The notes beneath the pieces were generated by a model that did not search any database, was not told where the DNA came from, and saw only the letters and a list, made by a program, of their open reading frames with translations. This document shows positions 1 to 5,867 of a stretch of 7,495 bases of DNA, in pieces. The translations under genes were made by a program, and so were the position numbers. Location of the stretch: the NCBI GenBank assembly GCA_011391185.1, contig JAABRB010000169.1:1-7495 (forward strand), written 5' to 3'. The stretch comes from Betaproteobacteria bacterium (GTDB taxonomy: Bacteria > Pseudomonadota > Gammaproteobacteria > Burkholderiales > SG8-39). Within the stretch, counting starts at the first letter, position 1; each line of letters opens with the position of its first letter.

Positions 1-38
1 AACCAACCCGCCAAACTCCACCGTCTCGCGATGAACAC

Positions 39-102
39 GGGTTATCCACCGCGGCGCCCGCCCGTGCCTGTGAGGGGCAGCGGGCGCCGCCGTGGATAAC
101 CC
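39..102. repeat. Long inverted repeat / hairpin with TTATCCAC arms
   Basis: Positions 39-61 and 80-102 are inverted copies of 23 bp with a single mismatch, separated by an 18-base loop. Each arm has GGGTTATCCAC at its outer end and a GC-rich inner half (GCGGGCGCCGC). The outer part resembles the DnaA box core TTATCCAC, so the hairpin holds two such sites facing each other. No T-run follows on either strand, so it is not a textbook intrinsic terminator, although so strong a stem could still impede transcription. Its position just inside the IS21-type repeats suggests it belongs to that element. Confidence 0.8.
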
Positions 103-172
103 TGCGCCGCCGGTCCGCCTTGTACGACCAGAGGATTTAGAGCGACAATCCACACGCTCCTGTAGTCGCCAC

Positions 173-218
173 TGGGGGAATTTGAAGTGGCCACAGATGG
201 GGGAATTTGAAGTGGCCA
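173..218 (+). repeat. Two tandem copies of an IS21-type terminal repeat
   Basis: The 21-bp unit at 173-193 recurs without change at 198-218, a period of 25 bp. The core is GGGGAATTTGAAGTGGCCA. The four spacer bases between copies are CAGA. A third, degenerate start (CGGGGGATGAA) follows from 220 but soon diverges. Repeats of this kind lie inside the ends of IS21-family elements, where they are thought to be transposase (IstA) binding sites. The family link comes from recalled sequence similarity, not from a search. Confidence 0.75.
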
Positions 219-248
219 TCGGGGGATGAAGGCGTCGATCAGCTGTCA

Positions 249-361
249 TCACGCCCGCTGGCGCACGTTGCAATCGCGGCCCGAGGCCGGCTGCGGCGCC
301 CATCCGGGCGAGATATCGCGCGCCAATCGTGTCCATATTGCCAATGGCGGGGGCGCCCGCT
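249..361. other. Unassigned segment between two mobile-element remnants
   Basis: This segment lies between the proposed IS21-type edge and the point where transposase similarity ends. The minus-strand reading frame of the IS4 remnant stays open through it to a TGA at 239-241, but the residues (rich in Arg, Ala and Gly) no longer look like a transposase C-terminus. I see no recognisable gene, tRNA, terminator or terminal inverted repeat. It may be the last few codons plus the non-coding end of the IS4-type element, or flanking DNA caught between two insertions. Confidence 0.35.
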
Positions 362-556
362 GAGCGAGAGCGGTGTTGTTTCGAACATGGTCAGGCTCAG
401 AATCTGTAGGAGTTCATGGAGGGAGGTACGCAGGTGCAGTCGATTCTTAACGATCGCGACGAGCACGTAGACCGACACGACAATCCAGATTTGTGTCTTG
501 ACTGCATTCTCGGAAGTGCCGAAGAAGGCCTTGATGCGCAGATGCTGTTTGATCAC
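362..556 (-). pseudogene. IS4-family transposase, C-terminal remnant
   Basis: The minus-strand translation from 556 begins with IKQHLRIKAFFGTSENAVK and continues through WIVVSVYVLVAIVK and LLQILSLTMFETTPL. This is the well-conserved end of IS4-family DDE transposases of the type that carry an N-terminal DUF4372 domain. In these proteins the Y-(2)-R-(3)-E-(6)-K signature immediately precedes this segment. The lysine of IKQHL is the final K of that signature, so the catalytic E and everything before it are missing. About 65 of an expected 350-450 residues remain, so the gene is dead. Similarity fades after about 362, although the frame stays open to 239. The break at 556/557 lies 22 bp from the stop codon of the neighbouring gene, marking a deletion or recombination junction. 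Confidence 0.8.
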
Positions 557-578
557 CCTTGACCGGTGAGGGGCGCGA

Positions 579-3500
579 CTAGCGCTGCGGCGCCGCGAGT
601 TTCTTCATCACGGCGAGGTAGGCGTAGAGCAGCCGGATGTTGATGTCGACGCCGGTGTCCGGCGAATGCTTGTTCCAGGAATGCTTGTTCCAGACTTGCG
701 TCGCGCGGTCGTAGTCGCGCGTGGCGAGGAGTCCCGTCAGCGCGGCGGTGAGAAGATACTGGCGAGTGGCCGGAGTGAGCTCGCGCGCGGTGTCCAGGAG
801 TCCGGTGGCGAGCGACGCCATGCGCGCTGGGTTGTGCGCACCGATGGCAGCGAACAGTTCCAGCCAGCGCTGCCCCTCCTCGGGCAGGCGCTTCGCGCAG
901 TCGGCATGCTCGAAGCTCGACCAGACTGCGGCCGCGTCCGCCCTGGGTAGCCCGGAGTTGACCGAGCGCGCGACGCCTGTCGCCGACCGCACCCACATGT
1001 CGGTCTTGCCCGGGTCGATGCAGTCCAGGCCGCGCATCTGCACGAGCTCCAGGTCCTTCTGGAGCTGCGCCGGGATGCCGTGCGGCGTGGGCGATGCGGC
1101 GCCGATCAGGAAGTCGCGCGCATAGGCGGCGCGCCGCGCGTACTCGATGCGGTCGAGGTAGTCGTCGCCGTCGTACGAAATGGGCCGGGTGTAGCGCGGC
1201 CGGCCCTCGAGGATCTCGACGACCGGAACTCCGGCTGCGCCAACCCGCGTCAGTTCGCTGGCGTCGGTCTGCAGGAATCTGTGGCGGGCCGCATTGAGAT
1301 CCAGGTACGGGTAGTAGTCGGAGTTGGGTGGGATGTTGTACGAAAGAAAGAGCGGGTGGAGCGTGAGCTTCCCGCCCAGCCGCCGCACCTCCATGTCGCC
1401 GATCGTCTGCACGTGAACCTTGCGCAGTTCCTGGCCGACGCCGGGATGCGCCGCGAAGACATCGACGAGTGGCCGCGCGAGCGTTTCCGGATCACCGGCC
1501 ACGATGAGCAGATCCGAGTCGGTCGTCGCGTAGATCGCGTAGTCGGGGAAATTCTGCGCGAGGGCGCGCAACACCGAGGCGATCAGCTTGATGTCGATCT
1601 CGTAGAGCTGAAACCACTGCACGAGCACGCCGTCCTGGTTCAGGTGCCGGCGGACCAGCCGGTAGAACTCGTCGGTGAACAGGCTCGAGACGCCGCTCAC
1701 CCAGGGGTTGGAAGGCTCCGAGATGATGATGTCGTAGCGCCGGGTCTGGCTCGAGAAATGCGTCTTGGCATCCTCGAAGACGATGTTGCTGCGCGGGTCC
1801 GCGAACGCGGACGCATTGCGCGCGGCGAAATGCCGCGACGCTTCGGCCATGGCCGGCTCGATCTCGATGGTGTCGACGCGCTCGAGCGTCCTCGCCCCGA
1901 GCAGGGTGTGCGTGGTGAGGCCGGTGCCGATGCCGATCACCGCGGCGGTCCGCGCGTCGGGCCGGATGGCGAGCGGCAGCGCGGCGGTCATCACCATCGT
2001 GATCTCGTCGGAGATGCGCCTGCCCGGGCGCATGTTGATCGCGCCGTCCGACTTGCCGTTCGTGCGCAGCGACAGCCCCTCGTCGAATTCGAGCAGGCTC
2101 ACCGAGGTGGTCTTGCCGTCGCGGTAGTACTTGAGGCCCGCATCGCCGGCCGAGAAGATTTCGCCGCGCCGGAAGACGCCGGACGCCATCTGGTGATAGT
2201 CGAACGACACGCCGAAAACGATCACACCAAAGGCAACGACGGAAACCGCCGTCGCGATCGGCGCCAGCCGCAGCGTACCGGATCGCGTGAACCGCCAGAG
2301 GAGCAGCATGCCAAGCGCGATGTCGATCACGGCGCCGGTCGTGACCAGGCCCTTGAGGCCGAGCAGCGGCATGCCGATGTGCGCGGCCGCGATCACGCCG
2401 ACGATCGCACCCAGCGTATTCGACGCATAGACGGCGCCGATCGAGCGCTCACCCTGTCCGGCCTTGAGGAGCGCGAAGGTGATGAGCGGCAACGTCATGC
2501 CGGCACAGAACGTCGCGGGGAGCATCACCATGAGCGCGATCGCGTGACTCGAAGCGAGAAAGATCGCGTAGCCCGAGTCGGTTCGCGCGGTGCCCTTGAT
2601 GACGACCTGCATCAGGTCGAATGTCGCACCGTAGAGCGGTAGCGTCGCGAGCGCGGCGAGGCCCATCGCCACCTGCACCACGCCGAGGAAGCGCAGCGTA
2701 TCGGGCGTGCGGTCGATGCGCCGGCGCACCCACAGACCGCCCAGCGCGAGGCCGAGAATGAATGCCGAGAGCATGAGCTCGAACGAATGGGTCGCCGAGC
2801 CCAGCACCAGCGAGAGCATCCGAATCCAGCCGATCTCGTATATGAACGACGCCATTCCGGTCAGGAACGCGATGCCGAGCATGAGCCGCACGTTTGCCGC
2901 GGCCGACGGCGCAGCCTGCCCGGGCGCCGCGGCGGGAACTGCATCCGGCACGGGATCGGGACCGCTCGCCAGCAGCCACACGACTGCGGCGAGACCGAGG
3001 TTGAGCACGCCGGCGAACTGGATCGTACCCGGCAGGCCCAGCTTGTCGATCAGCACGAAACCGCTGACGAGCACGCCGACGGCGGCGCCGAAGCTGTTGG
3101 TGAAATAGAGGAGCGCGAGCGCTTCTCCGGGGCGCTCCGGATGGCGTCGCAGCAGGCCGGCGCTCATCAGCGGAAACGTCATTCCAAGCAGGATGGACTG
3201 CGGGAGGATCAGGGCGCCCGCGAGGCCCCACTTGAAAAGCGCCGCTGCGGCGGGGTCGGTCAGTGCAGGAAGCACCATTGTGTACGCGGCGTCAGTGGCC
3301 GCGACAAACACGCCGTGAAACCCGAGCGCGGCGAGACCGATGACCGCTTCCACGCCCGCGTAGCCGCGCAGCAGATTGCGCCAGCGCACGCTGCGTCGGC
3401 TCGCGATCCATGCCCCGACCGCCATGCCCCCCATGTAGAGCGCGAGCACCAGCGTCTGCGCGTACGCGGCGTGGCCGAGGAAGAGCTTGAGGTAGTGGCT

Positions 3501-3599
3501 CCAGATCGACTCGTAGATGAGCCCGGCGAACCCGGAGATCGTGAAGAGGACGAAGAGCGCCGTGCGGCGCCAGGCGATGCTTTCGTGTGCCGCAGGCAA
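579..3599 (-). CDS. Fused MFS-like membrane protein / spermidine-synthase-like domain protein
   Basis: This is a 1006-residue inner-membrane protein. Residues 12-465 form about 14 hydrophobic segments and contain an internal duplication. GFAGLIYE (23-30) matches GMASFIYE (248-255), GMTFPL (139-144) matches GMTLPL (367-372), and YFTNSFGAAVGV (165-176) matches YASNTLGAIVGV (391-402). Residues about 480-770 form a spermidine-synthase-like Rossmann domain, with TNGKSDG (513-519), the nucleotide loop VIGIGTG (554-560), an acidic ribose-binding strand IEIEPAM (578-584), FEDA (608-611) and ISEPSNPW (626-633). True aminopropyltransferases have an aspartate-rich catalytic loop where this one has SEPSNPW, so polyamine synthesis should not be assumed. 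Residues 800-1006 are a helical extension of unknown role. The start is TTG at 3599: no ATG or GTG lies in frame between an upstream TAG and the first membrane helix, and no clear Shine-Dalgarno site is seen. The gene stands alone on its strand. I am sure of the architecture but not of the function. Confidence 0.9.
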   Translation of the reverse strand: MPAAHESIAWRRTALFVLFTISGFAGLIYESIWSHYLKLFLGHAAYAQTLVLALYMGGMAVGAWIASRRSVRWRNLLRGYAGVEAVIGLAALGFHGVFVAATDAAYTMVLPALTDPAAAALFKWGLAGALILPQSILLGMTFPLMSAGLLRRHPERPGEALALLYFTNSFGAAVGVLVSGFVLIDKLGLPGTIQFAGVLNLGLAAVVWLLASGPDPVPDAVPAAAPGQAAPSAAANVRLMLGIAFLTGMASFIYEIGWIRMLSLVLGSATHSFELMLSAFILGLALGGLWVRRRIDRTPDTLRFLGVVQVAMGLAALATLPLYGATFDLMQVVIKGTARTDSGYAIFLASSHAIALMVMLPATFCAGMTLPLITFALLKAGQGERSIGAVYASNTLGAIVGVIAAAHIGMPLLGLKGLVTTGAVIDIALGMLLLWRFTRSGTLRLAPIATAVSVVAFGVIVFGVSFDYHQMASGVFRRGEIFSAGDAGLKYYRDGKTTSVSLLEFDEGLSLRTNGKSDGAINMRPGRRISDEITMVMTAALPLAIRPDARTAAVIGIGTGLTTHTLLGARTLERVDTIEIEPAMAEASRHFAARNASAFADPRSNIVFEDAKTHFSSQTRRYDIIISEPSNPWVSGVSSLFTDEFYRLVRRHLNQDGVLVQWFQLYEIDIKLIASVLRALAQNFPDYAIYATTDSDLLIVAGDPETLARPLVDVFAAHPGVGQELRKVHVQTIGDMEVRRLGGKLTLHPLFLSYNIPPNSDYYPYLDLNAARHRFLQTDASELTRVGAAGVPVVEILEGRPRYTRPISYDGDDYLDRIEYARRAAYARDFLIGAASPTPHGIPAQLQKDLELVQMRGLDCIDPGKTDMWVRSATGVARSVNSGLPRADAAAVWSSFEHADCAKRLPEEGQRWLELFAAIGAHNPARMASLATGLLDTARELTPATRQYLLTAALTGLLATRDYDRATQVWNKHSWNKHSPDTGVDINIRLLYAYLAVMKKLAAPQR
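664..693. repeat. Perfect 15-bp tandem duplication inside the fused MFS/spermidine-synthase-like gene
   Basis: GAATGCTTGTTCCAG occurs twice in direct succession (664-678 and 679-693). It is read on the minus strand as WNKHS-WNKHS, at residues 970-979 of the protein. Because the unit is 15 bp, the frame is kept and the protein gains five residues near its C-terminus. The second copy is identical, which points to a recent slippage event. Confidence 0.9.
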
Positions 3600-3760
3600 G
3601 TGAGGGCTCGGGTCGGGTGACGTCGTCAGCGCTGCAGGATGGAATGCATTCTAAGCGATGCGGCCACGCGATGCGGCATTCTCGCAGGTGCACTACCATG
3701 CCCTCGCGTCCCTCCGCGAAGTTGCCGCGCGGTCGCATTTGCCGCCGAAAGTCCCCACCC
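3600..3760. promoter_or_regulatory. Divergent intergenic control region
   Basis: This 161-bp gap separates the TTG start of the minus-strand fusion gene from the GTG start of the plus-strand transporter, so both promoters should lie here. Visible symmetric elements are TGACGTCGTCA (3618-3628, 5-bp arms around one T) and GAATGCATTC (3642-3651, perfect palindrome). Direct repeats are GCGATGCGGC at 3655-3664 and 3668-3677, and GCATTCT at 3646-3652 and 3676-3682, the latter 30 bp apart. A minus-strand TAGAAT (3648-3653) could be a -10 box for the fusion gene, but I see no matching -35. No convincing sigma-70 promoter is visible for the transporter. Confidence 0.45.
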
Positions 3761-4945
3761 GTGACCGTTCCCTACGCCCGCCTGTCGGCGGTCTATTTCG
3801 CCTATTTCGCGTTTGTCGGCGCGTTCGCGCCGTACTTCAGCCTGTACCTGAAGGATGTCGGCGCCAGCGCCTGGGAGATCGGCGTGCTGATCTCGGTCAT
3901 GCAGCTGACGCGGGTCTTCGCGCCGAACTTCTGGGCGTGGTTCGCCGATCATCATGGCCGCCGGGTCGCGCTGATGCGCGCGTCACTCGCGCTTGCAACG
4001 CTGTCGTTCTGCGGAATCTACGCGACGCGATCCTTCTGGGGGATCTTCGTCGTGCTGGGTCTGCTTGCGTTCTTCTCGAGTGCGGCGAACCCCTTGCTCG
4101 AGGCCACGACCTTCAGCGCGCTGCGCGGCCGCCTCGAGCGCTACGGCACCATCCGCATGTGGGGGTCGGTCGGCTTCATCGTCGCGGTGCTCGCGGTCGG
4201 TGCTGCGCTCGATCGGCTCGCCATCGACAATCTGCTCTGGATGCTGCTCGGCGTGCTGGCCATCACCGCGGCACTCACCTGGTTGTTGCCGGACGGCGGG
4301 GAGGTGCGCCCCGCCCAGCGCGAGCAGCTCTGGCCCGTCCTGCGCCGCCCTGAGGTCCGGGTTCTGCTCGGCGCGTGCTTCCTGATGAGCGTCTCGCACG
4401 GCGCGCTCTTCACGTTCCTGTCCATCTACCTGACCGACGTGGGTTACAGCAAGGCCGCTGTCGGGGTGCTGTGGTCGCTCGGCGTGATCGCCGAGATCCT
4501 CGTGTTTCTCGCCGCGCCGCGCTGGCTGACGCGGTTCGATCCGCGCACCATCCTGATCGCGAGCTTCGCGTGCGCGGTCGCGCGCTTCCTGCTCATCGGG
4601 TGGGCCGCCGAGAACGTGGCGCTCGTGACGATCGCCCAGACCCTGCACGCGGCGACCTTCGGCTCGTATCATCTGGCGGCGCTCGCGGTGGTGAACGCCT
4701 GGTTCACCGGGGCGCGGCAGGTGCGCGGGCAGGCCATCTATCTCAGCCTGTCGTTCGGCGCGGGCGGCTTCGTTGGCGGGCTGGCGAGCGGGGCGCTCTG
4801 GGACGTGATCGGGCCCGCCTGGACGTTCACCGTCTCGAGCGTCGTCGCCGGGGCGGGGCTGGGCGTGCTCCTGATGCGAAAATCGCTCATGCCCGCGGCA
4901 AGCCCTTCGAACTCGTCATCTCCGGCCGGGTCAGAGACGTTGTAG
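3761..4945 (+). CDS. MFS transporter, HcaT / MFS_1_like type
   Basis: This is a 394-residue, twelve-helix inner-membrane transporter. The N-terminus (TVPYARLSAVYFAYFAFVG) and the segment YGTIRMWGSVGFI (starting at residue 128) are typical of the family that includes the E. coli 3-phenylpropionate permease HcaT and related sugar or nucleoside symporters. The loop 2-3 signature appears as ADHHGRR (62-68). The cargo cannot be read from the sequence. I chose the GTG at 3761 because it puts the first helix at the usual distance from the start; GAAAG at 3747-3751 is a weak ribosome site. The frame is open further upstream, to ATG 3698 or 3587, but those would add Arg-rich residues unlike the family. 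The protein ends in a short Ser/Pro-rich tail. The next gene begins 7 bp after the stop, so the two are probably cotranscribed. Confidence 0.85.
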   Translation: MTVPYARLSAVYFAYFAFVGAFAPYFSLYLKDVGASAWEIGVLISVMQLTRVFAPNFWAWFADHHGRRVALMRASLALATLSFCGIYATRSFWGIFVVLGLLAFFSSAANPLLEATTFSALRGRLERYGTIRMWGSVGFIVAVLAVGAALDRLAIDNLLWMLLGVLAITAALTWLLPDGGEVRPAQREQLWPVLRRPEVRVLLGACFLMSVSHGALFTFLSIYLTDVGYSKAAVGVLWSLGVIAEILVFLAAPRWLTRFDPRTILIASFACAVARFLLIGWAAENVALVTIAQTLHAATFGSYHLAALAVVNAWFTGARQVRGQAIYLSLSFGAGGFVGGLASGALWDVIGPAWTFTVSSVVAGAGLGVLLMRKSLMPAASPSNSSSPAGSETL

Positions 4946-4952
4946 GGCCGAC

Positions 4953-5798
4953 ATGGAAGATCGCACGAACTTGAAACTCCGGTTCGCCTCGCTCGCCGGC
5001 CTGGCGTTACTCGGCGTAATTGCGGGTTCCCTGGTCCTGGGCGGCTGCGCGAGCACGACCAAGCCGGGCGCCGTCGGGGTCGAGCGCCAGCAGACGCTGC
5101 TCGTCTCGTCCGCCCAGATCGATCAAGCGGCCGCGCAGTCCTACAACAAGATCCTCGCGGATGCCTCCCGCAAGGGCCTGCTCGATCGCAATGCGCAGCA
5201 GGTCGCGCGGGTGCGCGAGGTGGCGCAGCGCCTGATTGCGCAGACCGGAACCTTTCGCCCGGACGCCCCGCGCTGGAAGTGGGAAGTGCACGTCCTCACG
5301 TCCAAGGAGCTGAACGCATGGTGCATGCCGGGCGGCAAGATTGCCGTGTACACCGGGCTGCTGGACAAGTTGCAGGTGACGGACGGCGAGCTCGCCGCCG
5401 TCATGGGCCACGAGATCGCGCACGCCCTGCGCGAGCATGGGCGCGAACGCGCGTCCGAGCAGATGGCAACCGCCGCGGCGATCGGCATCGCGGCCGCAGT
5501 GCTCGGCGCGCCGAGCGGCAGCGCAGATCTTGCCGCGCTCGTGGCGGACGTGACGATCGGCAAGCCGAACTCCCGCACGCACGAGGTTGAGGCCGACCGG
5601 ATGGGCGTCGAGCTCGCCGCGCGGGCCGGCTACAATCCGTATGGCGCGGTAACGGTTTGGCAGAAGATGGCGCGCGCCAGCGGTAGCGAGCCGCCGCAAT
5701 TCCTTTCGACTCACCCGTCGTCCGCGAGCCGCATCGCGGATCTCAAGGTGTATGCCGCGCGGGTGGAGCCGCTCTACGAGCAGGCGAACAAGCGCTGA
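4953..5798 (+). CDS. M48-family zinc metalloprotease, outer-membrane lipoprotein (LoiP/YcaL-like)
   Basis: This 281-residue protein has a lipoprotein signal. A basic start is followed by a hydrophobic stretch (about 11-28) and the lipobox LGGC with Cys32. Residue 33 is Ala, so sorting to the outer membrane facing the periplasm is expected. The catalytic motif HEIAH is at 153-157, with E154 as general base. The third zinc ligand is likely Glu213 in EVEAD (211-215). A conserved His254 in THPSSASRI (253-261) matches the late histidine that in BepA occupies the zinc site in a resting state; its role here is inferred by analogy. Small M48 lipoproteins of this kind, such as LoiP and YcaL in E. coli, degrade or process misassembled outer-membrane proteins. 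All key residues are present and the length is normal. ATG 4953 has only a short AGGG upstream, overlapping the stop of the transporter gene. Confidence 0.92.
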   Translation: MEDRTNLKLRFASLAGLALLGVIAGSLVLGGCASTTKPGAVGVERQQTLLVSSAQIDQAAAQSYNKILADASRKGLLDRNAQQVARVREVAQRLIAQTGTFRPDAPRWKWEVHVLTSKELNAWCMPGGKIAVYTGLLDKLQVTDGELAAVMGHEIAHALREHGRERASEQMATAAAIGIAAAVLGAPSGSADLAALVADVTIGKPNSRTHEVEADRMGVELAARAGYNPYGAVTVWQKMARASGSEPPQFLSTHPSSASRIADLKVYAARVEPLYEQANKR

Positions 5799-5838
5799 CG
5801 GAGCCGCTTCGGGGCGCCGCCCGGTGCTTCGATTCCGA

Positions 5839-5844
5839 TATAAT
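5839..5844 (+). promoter_or_regulatory. Candidate -10 box for leuCD
   Basis: A perfect TATAAT lies 23 bp before the leuC ATG, in the 69-bp gap after the protease gene. No sequence resembling TTGACA is found 15-19 bp upstream; that stretch is GC-only. If it is a promoter it would need an activator, or it is a weak internal start within a longer transcript. GCTTCG is directly repeated at 5806-5811 and 5826-5831, 20 bp apart, just upstream. No intrinsic terminator separates the protease gene from leuC. Confidence 0.35.
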
Positions 5845-5867
5845 TCCAGGACTTAACGGACCTGTTC

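Larger units (their letters stand above)
1..248 (+). mobile_element. Probable right end of an IS21-family insertion sequence (remnant, or end of an element lying left of the window)
   Basis: This stretch has no credible gene. It combines a long hairpin (39-102), a short linker, and two copies of a repeat containing GGGGAATTTGAAGTGGCCA (173-218). IS21-family elements (istA/istB) are known for multiple copies of an approximately 20-bp repeat inside their ends, and the 'gggaatttgaagtggcca' type is one I recognise from such ends. From memory, some of these elements also carry a TTATCCAC-type hairpin downstream of istB. That would place istB to the left of position 1, outside the window. The outer edge is uncertain. 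I propose about 248, where the sequence reads GCTGTCA, because IS21-family ends finish in CA. No IstA or IstB residues are visible here, so a solitary remnant is equally possible. Confidence 0.5.

Noticed and set aside
39..102. Chromosomal or plasmid replication origin based on DnaA-like boxes
   Set aside because: There are only two boxes, both in one GC-rich hairpin, with no AT-rich unwinding region and no dnaA, dnaN or rep gene.
173..218. CRISPR-like direct repeats
   Set aside because: There are only two copies with a four-base spacer, and the repeat matches an insertion-sequence end type.
207..470. 87-codon plus-strand frame in the mobile-element scar
   Set aside because: It is antisense to the recognisable transposase remnant and begins inside the terminal repeat; no similarity to a known protein is apparent.
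553..996. 147-codon minus-strand frame overlapping the end of the fusion gene
   Set aside because: It overlaps the last part of the fusion gene in another frame on the same strand and has Arg/Ala/Gly-rich composition with no recognisable domain.
1080..2642. Long 520-codon open frame on the plus strand opposite the fusion gene
   Set aside because: It is fully antisense to a gene with clear domains, and its product is a low-complexity Arg/Asp/Glu/His/Gly mix typical of GC-rich shadow frames.
5799..5838. Intrinsic terminator or leucine leader peptide before leuC
   Set aside because: No stem followed by a T-run is present, and the 69-bp gap has no short frame with leucine codons.
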